From NCBI GenBank assembly GCA_026874595.1, contig CM049306.1:32936019-33000018 (forward strand): a stretch of 64,000 bases of DNA, read 5' to 3'. Shown piece by piece: positions 11,673-25,200 of this stretch (its first letter is position 1; the number at the start of each line of letters is the position of its first letter). The DNA is from Sipunculus nudus. Lineage: Eukaryota; Annelida; Sipuncula; Golfingiida; Sipunculidae. The notes under the pieces were generated by a model. It searched no databases. It was not told the origin of the DNA and worked only from the letters and a program-made list of their open reading frames with translations. Made by a program: the position numbers and the translations under genes.

Positions 11673-13203
11673 TTGTTTATTGCTTATGACGATTTAGTTT
11701 GTTTTCTTATAGTGCTGGATTACCTTGGGATTAAAATTCTCAATTAAATTTCTCAGTTAGCAATCATTATCCATGACATTTGCCTTGCCCTCTTGTGTTA
11801 CAAGGAATTCTACTATAATTTGAGGATTTGGGCATGGCCCAAAAATGCATTATTAACCCGTAAACTTTGTCAATGCAGGTCTCTTTGCCACCAACCTCTG
11901 CAGATAGATCCTTGCCAAGAAACATCCTCAGAGTACTCCTATGTTACATCACAGCTTCCTTATCAGACCCAGACAGGTTTATTTCTCCAAGTTAATCGAT
12001 ACCCCTCATGGGCCAAGGCTATCATTTTTTTGTTCAAACCAGCTACTTGGACCATATTTTGAAATTTTATCAGGAAGGTGAATGGTCAGACTGTAAGCAG
12101 ATCATATATAATACTTCAAAGCCAAAGGGAAATGGAGGTTATGGTCAATGAATTAATGATTCTAGATAAAATGAAGGGCCACGGAGTCCTTTGTCCAGTA
12201 GAGACACCAGTAATGGAATTGATTTCAGATTCCCCTTGTACTGATTAGCCCCTTGCTAGTATTATGGTTGTTCGATGCTTCACGGCCCTGACCTTTACCA
12301 TCTTATAACAATCAAAGCCTTTCTGCCTTTTGGTCTAATGGGTCCCTGCTTTGAGGCTCCTGCCCTCAGGTACTTTCACTGGATAAACCTTTGATGGTAA
12401 AGCTAACATACAGGCAATCAATTGTTGCCTTTAGGTGCACATGTATTCTTGTGTTATAACGTGAGCAGTTTCAGTTGTTAATTGTGTTTTTGGCTTCTGG
12501 TGTTATCGGTACATAAAAGCCTATCACAGAATTAATGTATATTGCTGGTAAGATGCACAAAGTCTAAAAGTTGACAAGTTGGCTATACTAAAATGAATGT
12601 TAATGGTAACACTTGCAAAATGTTACATCTGTTTAATCATTGCTATATAAATGTATATATTGTTGGCTCTATATTGGCAGGTTAAGATATTTGGGTAATT
12701 TTTTTTTGTGATTCCCACTTTTTAGGAGTTTTGCGAGGGTTCCATTTTGGTGATTTTACTGTAAGGTTATCTACACAGAGTATATTTTTTATAATAAAAA
12801 TTATTTAAGAAATATCTTATCAAATTGACTAAAGCCTTGGAGAACATGGGAAAACTAAGGAATGGAAATTTTTATTTTTCTTGGCATATAATGCTTTGGA
12901 TTTGAAATTTTATATAATATGAATGTTTGGTTTACAGATAGCAAAATGTATGTTATTCTTTATAATCTGTGTCTTCTAGGTTTTATGTATTACCTACATG
13001 AGATGCCATTGAGGCTGTAGTATATAGGACTGATCATCTGTGTAGGTGGGACATATTATTCCCCAGGGTTTTTATTTTGCATGATACTTTCCCTTTCTCG
13101 AATAATGCAAACTTTGAAACCTTCACAAATGAAAAGCCAACCACTGAATATTGACAGATTCAATGTAAATAAAGTAAAAATTGATTTTTTTCTTTTTCTG
13201 CAG
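11673..13203. other. Intron or 5' flank upstream of first recognised exon
   Basis: No coding exon was recognised. The open stretch 11793-12062 does not resemble an alpha2delta N-terminus or any family I know. The last bases form a good polypyrimidine tract (TTTTTTTCTTTTTCTGCAG) leading to the exon at 13204. Confidence 0.6.
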
Positions 13204-13285
13204 ATTTCAAACATATGGAAACTCTTTGAGAAACAAGTTGAAGAAATTATTTGAAACAGAAACAGATTTTGAGACACTGGAAAAG
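13204..13285 (+). CDS. CACNA2D: CACNA2D exon 1 of those seen (N-terminal ectodomain)
   Basis: The acceptor is TTTTTCTGCAG (ending 13203) and the donor GTGAGT (13286). The first base completes a split codon, and then 27 codons read FQTYGNSLRNKL...DFETLEK. This corresponds to the region right after the signal peptide of alpha2delta proteins, where an amphipathic helix ends in LxxxYEK-like sequence, and it leads in phase 0 into the next exon. The similarity is weaker than in later exons, as is usual for this part. The choice rests on frame, position and splice sites. The upstream partner exon (phase 2 donor) was not found. Confidence 0.8.
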
Positions 13286-16200
13286 GTGAGTCAGCACTTT
13301 CAGCTCAGGTGTACAGGAAGAAAAAGGTTTCTGGAGATAATGAGGAAAATATTGATTTCCTCAGTGTATTGTCAAATGTGTCATAGATGCGAAATAATAC
13401 ATGATTCTTTTATAGGGGAAAAAATAATGGAGCCTAGAGGTGCAATTAAAGATGAACATCACATTTCATTACTGAATCCATCAATAATAATTGTCATGAT
13501 TTTCTTTCACTCATCTGAATTTTGTAGTTATATTTTTATGTTTACATTAGTAAAACAAAAATTCTAGTTACACTAAAATAGCATTGTTAAATTTGTTTGT
13601 AATTATATCCAGTGTTTATTTCCTTAAATTGAATTTATATCATGTTACCCTGAGCAACAGTTTAACCAGGGCATTGTAAACTTTGGTGGCCTACTGCTGC
13701 CTGGGGAGCATATTAGATGGGTAGAAATGAAACTTTGCTGCCTGGTGACCAGAATGAAATCAAGTGTATCACTTTATGTTTTCAGACTTACCAGGAAAAT
13801 GAGAAGTATGTTACCCTGGCTAAGGTCAATGGAAGCATCCTGGTGAAAGAAATGAGTGAAAAACTGGAGCAACTGCTGGCCCTGAAGATGAAGGCCCTCA
13901 AGGTAGGAACATGTAAATTCAATATTTACTGCTACTTAATATTAAAAAAAAGAGATTGGCATTGGGGGGATGGGGAATTCCTCTCCTTGGAAAGTGTATA
14001 CTACTTATAGTTAAAACATGTATTCCTCAGCTACTTGGAGACTGAACTCCTTTTTTAGATGGAAAGTACATTTCTTTGCCAATTGGAGACTGAAGTCCTC
14101 TGTCAGTGGTAGAGTACATTCAGGACTCTGCAAGTCAGAGACTTAATTCCTTTATTAGTTCCATTGTACTATCTCTGCCAGTTGGAGACTGAACACTCTG
14201 TTGGATGGAAAGTACATTTCCTTGACAATTGGAGACAGAACTCCTCTGTTAGATGGAAAGTACATGTTTTTGTCAATTGGAGACTGAACTGACAGTGGTA
14301 GAGTACATTCAGGACTCTGCAAGTCAGAGACTTTATTCCTCTGTTAGTTGCATAGTACATTTCTTTGCCAGTTAGAGAATAAACCCCTCTGCTTTTTAAG
14401 CATATATTCCTCTGTTAATTGGAGACTGAACTCTCTGTTAATAATTAGTTGCAAATTTCACATCTCTGCCAGTTGGAGAATACATACATGTACCTTTCAC
14501 CATCCAGAGACTGACATTCAGTGCATACTTAGTAAGATTTATATCCAGTACACCCCTTAAATTTTATCCATTTTTTTTGCCTTGGCGCACCTCTGCCTTA
14601 GTTAATAGACAACATGACTCTGACTGATAACTGGGCTTCTTTCACAGGAAAGAAAGAAGTATCTGCAGTACACATGATTCCTTTCTGTTGTTGTCTCCTT
14701 GTGGATTCATGTGACTATAATTATCTTTATCCAGACATGAAGTATTGAGCAGGTGTTCGTTTGTAAAGAAATGATGTTAAGAGGTAAACCTGCATACAAT
14801 TATATGAGTGACCAGGCAACTATTTGCTGTTATCCTTTCATTAATGATTTTAAAAATAAAATTACCTTGTTGTTATTTTATTTATGATAAAATGTATGAT
14901 TTAAATTCAACTTAAGTGAAAAAGTAAACCTTGATAAAACTACATTGTATTTCACTTGAGGATAATTTGAAGCATATTGAGCAAAATATCTTCAAGTGGT
15001 CACCGGTAGTTCAGGAAACCTTCAGACCTGTCTAAAAAGAAGGAAACCCTATTACTTGATTAGAATATGTTATACTTTTGTTTACAGCTAGAGTTCCTAA
15101 AACACCACTGTGATAGGTGTATAAGCTTGTTTATCTACAAGCTATTAGTAAACATGGTACACATGACAAACTGAAAAAAAAACATGTGGCTACAAAATTT
15201 GAAAGGCCACTAGTTGTTGTTGGTCAGACTATGTAAATCAATGTCAACTTCCATCGTTTTCAAAACTCTGGTAAAAAATCTGACCTGTGAACATCACTGA
15301 TTGTTGTTGGACATGTTTTGATCAAGATCGGCTGCAATTTTAACAGACCAAGCAGATATAAATAAAATTGACAAAATGTGCACCATGGGATTGGCGCTTG
15401 TTTTTGCTTATTTTTGTAAAACATCCAAGAGATTATCTTTATTTGACACATGTCAGATAATGAAATGGACACCTTTAACAATATTGACTTTATGTATGTA
15501 TTCATCTGAACCCACAGTACATACACAGTATGAACAAGCACCTTATATTTAAACACCTGTGGGCAGGCACTTTATGCACCCATGACATATATAGATTTAC
15601 TCAGTATGTCTGTACATATGGTTTATCCATAGGATTTGTTTCACAGAGGCATCATGTCACAAAAATCCTAGATACATTTAAATTACAATAATACCGTAGG
15701 TGCTTCCTAAATTACCTATAACTACCGGATTTCCGAACCCCTTAATGTGGTGTTGTAAGTAAACCTAAAAAATCAATGGTCTGAGAAACATTGTCACTTA
15801 ATTCATAGTAAACAAAGTTGAAATTATGTTCCTTTTGCCATTGGAATTATTAATAAAAAATTGCAAAATTTAAGTAAAAATATAACTTATTTATAAGATT
15901 AATGACTCTAGTTGTACAAGGCTATTTATAGACTTAAGTTTTTTAGCCTGACAGGAAGTACAGTGAAGCTTAGTTGACAAGATCATTTTCAGGATTAAAT
16001 CAGACTGTTTATACAGTAAACCATGATTTCAATCCACAAATTTGTCAGGCATGCAGAGTGAAAACACACATAAATTCATGTTTTCAGTGACTATTTATAA
16101 AAAATCTTGTCTTCACAAAGTGCTCAAAAGCTTCAGTTTCAACATTAGGAAACATATGGTCAGGTCACAAAATATTATTCGCAAACAATTTATTACTTAT

Positions 16201-19200
16201 CAATACAAACCAATCATTTCAACCAGCCATGGCCTATAATATTACCTCATACTCTCAGACTTTATCTCCATTTGATATTATTTTAGATTTTTACCATCAA
16301 GGTCAACTTTAGCTTAGCAACTTGACCCAAGTGTACCTTTTTATGTAGCAGTAGTTTCAATTGGTTGTTGTGCAGTGTTTCTATACCTACCAAATAATTA
16401 ATTATGACAAGTTTCAGCAATACCTCCTGCATAAAGTTCTTTTATGAAATAAAAAGGAACTTACACATATTATCAGCTGTGAAGGAATTACAGGTAAATT
16501 AGCAAGTTAAATGTATTTTTGAAGAGAGACGGATGTTCTTGGTAAACTTGGCCAAATAGAAAACAAAACTGTGCTCAGTTTAATCTGTTTGGTTGTTTAG
16601 TTTTGTATAACTCACTGTAACTGTGAATGGGAACATTATATATTACGACATTCTTTAAATTATCTCATCACCAGGTATGATGGGTCTGTTTTACTTCTAT
16701 ATTATAATCGACGATGGTCGCACTGTACCCGTGTCATGTAACTCCTCTGTGGTCATGTATCGTATATACATGTTTTTGGCCTTTAACATTCAGGAATGAT
16801 ACAGAGTATGTCTTAAAGGGGTCATTTACTTTATTTCTCCAAATGTCCAGAGATATCTCAAATTGTTTTCTGAAGGTTTTGTCACAGCACCACTTGTTGG
16901 CAAGTAGATGGTGTATCAAGACAGAAAGCAGTTTGTTACTCTGAATTATGGCCTAATACCCTCATTATCTTTACATTTTCTGAGACTCATGTGGTCAGAC
17001 ATTATGTAAATTTAGTTGTTCCCAGAGCATCAACAGACATATTCTGTATTATATATATATAAAACATGTGATAAGTATTGTTGAAATAAACTATTTTCTT
17101 ATCTGGTGCTTATTATCCCCTTGCAACTAAGTTGCAGGATTAGTTTCAGAAGGGGCTTGCGAAGGGATAAAGTAACGCCTGTGTTTGTGCATCAATCCAT
17201 CATTCCGTCTGTCCATCTGTGATTGCCTTGTGGATCAATTATAAGCCAAACTGTTTCACCTAAACCTTTCATCTTTCACATATGGTTCAACCACACATTG
17301 ATGTAGAAACCCTTTTGATGTTGAGATCACGGGGTCAAAGGTCAAGGCCACAGGACCTACTTTTTTAAAAAGCTTGTGGATGGATTTTACGTCAAACTGT
17401 TTCACTTAAACCTTTCATATTTCACATATGGCTCACCCACACATGGATGAAGAACCCTGTTGTGTTCAGTGTCAGAGGGTCCATGGTCAAGGTCAAAGAC
17501 CTGCCCTCATCATTTTCACATTGTAATTAATACATCCCATATCATTATGCTCCTGTGCGAGGGGATGCTCCACTTTGCAGTGTCCTTGTTAATTTACATA
17601 ATATCTTTAGGCATGTTATCCTGTAGCCTGTGGAAAAAATGTACAACTGTCACAGGTGTATTGTTGTATTATTTGTTACTGTTATTTAAAATAATTATTC
17701 AGTCTTTATTTTATTCTGTTGTTTTTGGGAAGAAACAGAATAGGTTTATGATTATTAGGTGACTCACACTCATGATAGAGGAAGCAGGAAACTAATATAT
17801 ATTTATATTTTCAAAAGGATGAATATATACATTTTCATAATGGCATATTGATGTTGATTTGAATTTAATATTGTAGAACTTATTATTTGTTACTTTAATA
17901 TACCCATTATAGAAAATATAGGCTATATTTCACAATGACAGGCCATGTAGTAGTCAAGGAAATACTTCGTACTGTAGTTTTATACGTCAAACATGTATTG
18001 GCCAGTACATGTATAATACCAGTACAATAGTGACTCAAAAATAAAATATAATTTTAATGCAAGAGAATGACACAGATTTTGGCTTAATGATTTTCTAATG
18101 AATGGAAAAACCATGTTAACAGCTTAAATGGGGTGTGGATAAAAGATGAGAGTCTTCTATGCTTGGCTTGTTCAGATAGTGATTTATCACTGTAATGGTG
18201 TAATGAATGTAGGCCACTGGGAACATATTCTAATTACACAATGAAATATTTTACGTTAATTTATTATTTTCAGAAAATTTTATGTTGCTGATCATATAAA
18301 GGTCTTGTTTGCTAATTGTTTTGGCTTTTCCCCAAATAAGGTTGAATGACTATAATTAAGGTAACACCTGTTTCCTTTGTATGCATTAGGTTCATTATAA
18401 CACCTGTATACCTGTAAATCATCAACTTGGCTGTAATGTATCTCACATACATGTATGGTGGCCACACTGTATGCATTAGCAGGAGGCGAGTATGCATGTA
18501 GTAATTTATCCTCTGTGTACAGATGTGATAAATTGGACTTCATGTTGACCTACATTTATGTAGAATTTTTTTCTGTCAGCAGAATGAACCCATTGTGGAC
18601 TGTGGTTTATAATAACATTCCATGTCTAGCCAGAACACACTGTGGGGCGTATGTAAGATATAACTTTAGTTAGGTAATTCATCTTCATGCAATTAGAGGC
18701 TGACTACTGAATATTAATGTATATCTGAAAGCCACAGGGAAATTTTTACAGCAAGCATCATCAAGTAGATAGCTGGTCTTTAATGTTTTACAGGACTTTT
18801 TTTATACATGTATGAATGATCTTATCAATTATTTTATGTCATATACAACTAGAAATCTGCATTCTAATGAATGCAGGCCTCCACCTTAGTCCAAATTCCA
18901 AGGTTTATAATAATAATTTATTCACTTAATACCGCCCCACCTTCTAACACTCAGTGTTGCTCAGGGGTGCCTTACAATAACATGCATAATTTAAGTTAAA
19001 ATTTAAAATAAGTAGTGAAACGGACTAGAAAAATTGTTCAATTATATGCATAGCTAAAAAGATATATCTTTAGTTTCGTCTTGAAAGCATCATATGAGTC
19101 ACACATTTTAAGGACCATAGGCAACTGATTCCATAACTTTAGTGCAGCAACTGCAAAGGTGCAGTCTCCATAGGATCTAGTTCTTGAGGCTGGTTGCTGC

Positions 19201-22200
19201 AGGAGTACCTGGCTGTTTGATCGGAGACTTCTTGATGGCACATATGGGGACACAAGCTCGGACAAATATGCAGGGGTTAAACCATTCATGCATTGATAAG
19301 TAAAGACAAAAAGCCTTGAAATCGATCTGATGCTTAACAGGAAGCCAGTGGGGATCTCTTAGAATTCCTATGATGCTGTCACCCATGTGCTTCCTGGTGA
19401 CTATCAGAGTTGCACAGTTCTGAAGGTGCTGCAGTTTAGCGATCTGCACAGCTGGTACATTCAGAAGGAGCGAGTTGCAGAAAGTAAGTCTTGTTGAGGT
19501 ATAGGCATGTATCAGTCGTTCTGTGGCATCACGTGTAAGCATGTGCCTTACAGCCGCAATGTTATCGAGATGGAAATAGCATGTTTTGTAGTTGTGATGA
19601 ACATGCTCTTCCATTGTTGCAGCCTGGTCCCACATTGATCCCAAGTTCCTGATGCTTGGGCTAGCAAAGACAGTATCGGCCCTGACATGAAGGACTGGAA
19701 TGTCAACTCTTGTCCTGTGATGCGGTGATATTAGCACCATGAGTTCTGTCTTATTGCTGTTTAGTTTGAGCTTATTCACAACCAGCCATGCATTAAGATC
19801 AGCAATGCACCGCTGCACAGCAGCCATTCAGTCAACAATGGTGGGTGAGGTATTGAAATTGAAGGTCATAGCTAGCTGATCATCTGCATATAGATGAATG
19901 AGGAGCCCATGTAGAGCGATAATGTTACAGATAGGAGCAGTGTACATGGAAAACAGAATGGGGCCAAGCACAGACCCCTGGGGGACGCCGTAACACACAT
20001 CCAGGGCAGTCAAGGTCTCACCATTGAAAATTACAGTTTGCGCGTCCTGCTGCTGAGATAGTCTGCCAACCATTCCAGGATCTTACCTTTTATGCCATAC
20101 CTGTGTTGGAGCCTGTCAAGCAGAATTGAATGGGAGATGCCATCAAATGCAGCAGACAGGTCCAACAATACAATAATCACACCTTGTTGGTTGTCAATAG
20201 CCGAGAGGACATCATTTTGTCTCCTGAGTAGAGCAGTGTCAACACTATGACGTGCACGATTTGCTGATTTAAACTTAGGTTACAGAGCATTATCCTCCAG
20301 ATGGATGGTGCGTTGCTCGGCCACAATCCTCTCTACAACCTTAGAGAGGAATGGTAGATTAGACACAGGCCTGAAGTGTGACACATTGCTGGTGTTAAGG
20401 GAAGGTTTTTTTTTCCATTCACTTGGAAATACACCTAAAGATAGTGACAAGTAGTAGTTGTCTTTGATGACAGGAGTTGGCGTGTTGGACTTGAGCATCC
20501 ATGTTGGCCAGGGGTCAAGTTGCAATGTTTGGGATGGTGATTTACCAATGACCAATTCCACGTCCTTTGACAAAACAGGACTGAAATCGCACAGTGCTGG
20601 TCTACATTCTTGGTCGACATATATGTGATGGGGTGGTGATATGAGGCTTCCCTCCAGGGTGTCATGGATTTTGGAAACTTTATTCACGATAAAACTGGTA
20701 AAGTCAGCAGCTTGATGACAGGATGGTGGGGGTGCTCTGTGCTCACCTGACCGTTTCCTAACACCCTGAACGATGTTGAAAAGCTTTTTCTGATCAGGCC
20801 ATCAGGGCCTGGATCTTCAAAGTTTCACATGCCTTTTGGATATCTATAGACCAATATATGTTTAACTTTGCAGGGCAGAAACAGCAATAAGTGATATCTG
20901 TCAAATTTATCAAAAGAAAAATCTTTAAAATTAGTATATAAAATGTCATCTAATCAAAATTAAATGTACTAAGGTTACCATGGATACATGACAGTGATTG
21001 TGTAGTGCAGGTACCCTGACTGCAGGTAGTGGATGTGAAACACACAACCCCAATGGTCTGTGTAGTCCTCACTCTTGCTTAGAATCACTTCTTATGAGGG
21101 CAATTAACTAAGCTGTTAAAATCTGTACCATGTATTATTCATGATAGGGAGTTTATTGATAAATTTAAGTGTATAAAATGTGATACATTGGTTCTATTGA
21201 CAGAAAAATACTGTTGCCTTTTGTCAAAGTTTATTATGGGATGACTTCATTAATTTGGCTAGGTCAGTATCTGATAGTAAGTCCTGTGCTTTCAACCAGG
21301 TAGCAATCCTTGTGAATCCTGATGTGATCTCATGAAAAATCAGGCCTCTGATTTATTCTTGTTCTGAACAAAACTGTGCCTGAGCTAAAGACAAACTACT
21401 GTATGAAAAACCATGCTGTACTACCAGCTCAGCTGGACTGTGGCTTGAACTGCTCATGGAGGAACTTCCCATTTAGCCGTTTTGATACACAAGCTTGTAT
21501 CCAGCTTCATCCAGCAGTTGGTGCCATAAATTTACAGAACCAATCCCTAAACAAAAAAGTAATTCTTCCTGCATGTTGTTATGTAAGGCTGTCTCAGCAC
21601 CTGTCAGGTTTGATACATGATTTTAGATTTAAAGGTGCTACGTACTGCAGCTCAGAGGCTTACTAAAGTGCATTCTAATGTGGCACCTAGACACCCCTCA
21701 TATGACTAGATTCTCTGAGCTCAAACATGTTGCATACATTTTTTTTCAGTTATAAAGAATCCCATTTAGCTTAAGCAAACCTTCTCTGTAGGAACTATTG
21801 GTGGGAATTAGTTGTTAAATCATGTTGGATGATTGGAAGAAATAAAACAAATGATGATTGATTATAAATAATTTATTTTTTGTACCTTCTATTTAGCTGT
21901 GAAATTTGATGTGTATAATTATGCCTTTAGGATTGACTGAGTAAATTCAGTTTAAGATGATTCGCTCTAGGGTATGGCCAGGTTGTTAAAACTTGTTTGC
22001 TGCATAAGGTTCAGTTGTATTGTTGTTTTCTGCATTGTGTCATATCTTTCCTATATCAGTGACATGATATAAATATTTTTTTTTCTGGATAATATGACAT
22101 GTTTGCATGTGTATATATAAACGTTAGTGCTTAATTATGCAAAAGTGCAAATAATTTGACTTATTATGAGAGAAAAACAACCAATCATCAAGTAAATCAA

Positions 22201-25200
22201 ATAATGGGGAAAACACCTGTAGGAAGTGTTGCAAATTTGTGAAAACATACAACCAATTTAGCTTAGCAAGACATTGCCTGTAAATTAAATGAAAAGTGTC
22301 AGAATTTTTCAAGGATCCAATATAGATATAAACTGAAATGGAGTACAGGGACTCCAGACAGGCTCATCAGGGAAGGTAGTGTGTGTCATTGTTAATCTCT
22401 GATGGATCAATATGTAATGATGCCCTGCCCAAGTAAAACATAAACCCGTATCAAGTCCCTGAGGGGCTAAGAGATGATACTAACAGGTAATAAATGCCAG
22501 ACTCAGACTTTGCATGGTATAGGGTTATTTGTTAATACTGGATTGCAGACATACATCTTTAATATTAATTAACAAGCACCTGTGGATGAGAGTAGCAGAC
22601 ACCACTGTTTAATCTTCCTCAGCTATACCTTGTTACTGGATGATGCCTAACTACCTGCTGCTGTGTGGACAGCTAACAGATCCTCAGCTTATTTTAAGGC
22701 CAAACAAATGGCTGGCAGTTTGTATGTTGCAAAAATGGATGATATTGGGTCTCAAAATATATGGATGATGTTTTATTTGTAAATATACTACTAGATTTCA
22801 GATTTCTATCATAGTTGCTAGGAATACATGGTCCTGACAGACTACTTCATGTTTAGGCCTGTTGCTTATAGTTTCTTTAGAGATATGGTGGCCATAATCT
22901 GATCACATGAGAGCGAATGGGGTTATCATTGGATACACTGCTAGATAAGCAGCGGATTATCCAATAAGCAGATAAGCAGCTAAATTATATGTTTTAAAAT
23001 ATTTTTAAATGACTTGAATTTTTTTTTTAAATGTGAAATTTAGAAACTGAGATTTCACATACAGAATTTTATCCAAAAAAATTTGGAAATTTAGAACCTA
23101 GACCTCAGAAATAACACTTTTATATGGTTAAGACCTTTTGGATTCCTTGCCCATACACAGAAATTCTAAATTTCAGAGTCTAAGAATAAAGCATCATTAA
23201 CCATATGATTCTTTTCATCTTTGTTAAGCAGACATAGCCAAGTACAGAGAGAGGCACTTAACAAATAATATCAACCAACAATGGCCTTTATTACCTCTTC
23301 CTCTCAGACTTTATCTGCATTTGATGTTATTGTAGATTTTTACCTTCAGGGTCAACTTCAGCTTACTTCAGTCACTTCAACAGTGACCCATGGGTTCCTT
23401 GTTGTATCCTTTCTTTAAGTTTGTAAAACTTTATGCATTTTGTCTTTTCTGGTATATTTCATGTAAATTTCTAATAAGATTTCTCTCTCACTTGGTGTTT
23501 ATTTTGTGCCAGAACCTGTAGAACAATTTATTTTTCATGCTGCCTGAGTGACATATATTGCCATTGCAAAACATCAACTTCAGTGTATTATTCTAATGGT
23601 AAAATCCCTGAGCCTTGTGCCAGCCATGGCCATGTCCTGCATTAAGTTGGCTCGCTGCCTGTGATGAGCAGTTTCCATGAAAAAGCAAGGACTGGCAATG
23701 TCAGTCTTCTTATTGAGTCTTTTTAGTGCCACATCAAGTTCAGTCTGGCTGTCAAGTGCAGGCCAACATGGAGGAAATTAGGCTCACGCAGTCATTGCTG
23801 TCTGAAGGTTATTCCCTAATTCCTTTGCCAGGACTTTCAAGCATTTTACATGAACAAACATAATTGCCGCTTTAAGTCTGGTGACTGAAGTGTTGTCTGT
23901 GATTGTGCTTTTATTATATGCTGATATTTCTGCTTCTTTGACATAATACTGTCTGAAAATGGAAAATAGATTTTGTTATTTTGAGTCAATCAATCAGAAC
24001 ATGTTTGATATGGTTTCATTATCAGTGATCAGTGATCAAAATTGTCATTATTAGGTTTTGATGAAAGGATCATAAACTTTTTTATTAGTCCAGTCAACAT
24101 AACAGTATGTGCACATTTTTAGCTCAGCTGACTATAAGTCATCTGAGCTATAGTCGTGGTCCATTGTCCGTCGTCCGTGCGTCTGTCCGTCCGTGCGTCT
24201 GTCTGTCCGTGCGTCTGTCCGTCCGTCCATCCATAGATGTGGCACGTTTTGAAACCGTAAGACCTAGGAATCCAAAATTTGGCATAATGTTAGATGTCCC
24301 CAAGATCTCCCACCAAGCCGAAAACTGGGACTTTGCGACTTCACTCCTTTGAGAAATTAAGGAAAAACCTCAATTTTTTATTAAAAACCTATTTTCACAC
24401 TTCAGGACTGCCTAATATCAAAACTACTCATCTGTTTTTCCTCATATTTACCATAAATATTCCCTTATGTAGTTCCTATGTACATGCCAGAAATTATGTC
24501 TGTATTATATTATCAAAAAAGTTATGGGCCCAAACATAATGCATTTTGTAAAAATCAGGAAAGATATTTGATCACTTAACACAAAACTTGTTAAAGCTAT
24601 GGACTTTTTTCCATGAATATAACTTTAATTAATCAAAATTAAATTGTATACCCAAAATTAGATCAAAATCTTTTAAATATTTTGAAATATTAACAAAAAT
24701 AAAATATTGGTACCTTAAATTTTGCCCAACTTTGACCATGGCACGTTTTTTTCCTGTAAGTACTGTGGATTTAATTTTCACAGCATGTTTTTGTTAGCAT
24801 TTTGTCTGTTAAATTTGAAACCAGTTGATCAAAAACTGTAGATTTTATTCAAGTTTTCAAGCACCATGTAACATATTGTTTACATCAAGCTAGTGTTATG
24901 CAGTTTGCAAGAGCTCAGCTCCCCAGCTTCAGCTCTCAGTTCCTAAAATTTGGCATACAATTGATGTCTCCAAAATCCCCTACCATGCCAAGAATTTGGT
25001 CACTAGGACTTAATACCTTCGAGATATTAATGAAAAACTTCATTTTTCAATTAAAAACCCATTGTTACACTTCAAGACTGCCTAATATCAAAACCACTGA
25101 TCTGACTTTAATCATATATAATATACATATTTTTCTATACATTCTCTATGCACATGCCAGAAATGATGTCAGTATTGCGTAATTGTTTTAAGTTATGGGC

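Noticed and set aside
18905-20805. Active LINE
   Set aside because: The catalytic residues are still encoded, but frameshifts, an in-frame stop and the missing endonuclease region rule out activity.
24107-24352. Open frames starting in family A heads (also at 52242, 59218 and 61644) with VRPSVCPSV-like runs
   Set aside because: The Ser/Val/Cys-rich runs are translations of the GTCC/GTCT microsatellite, and the frames end in the non-coding body of the repeat.
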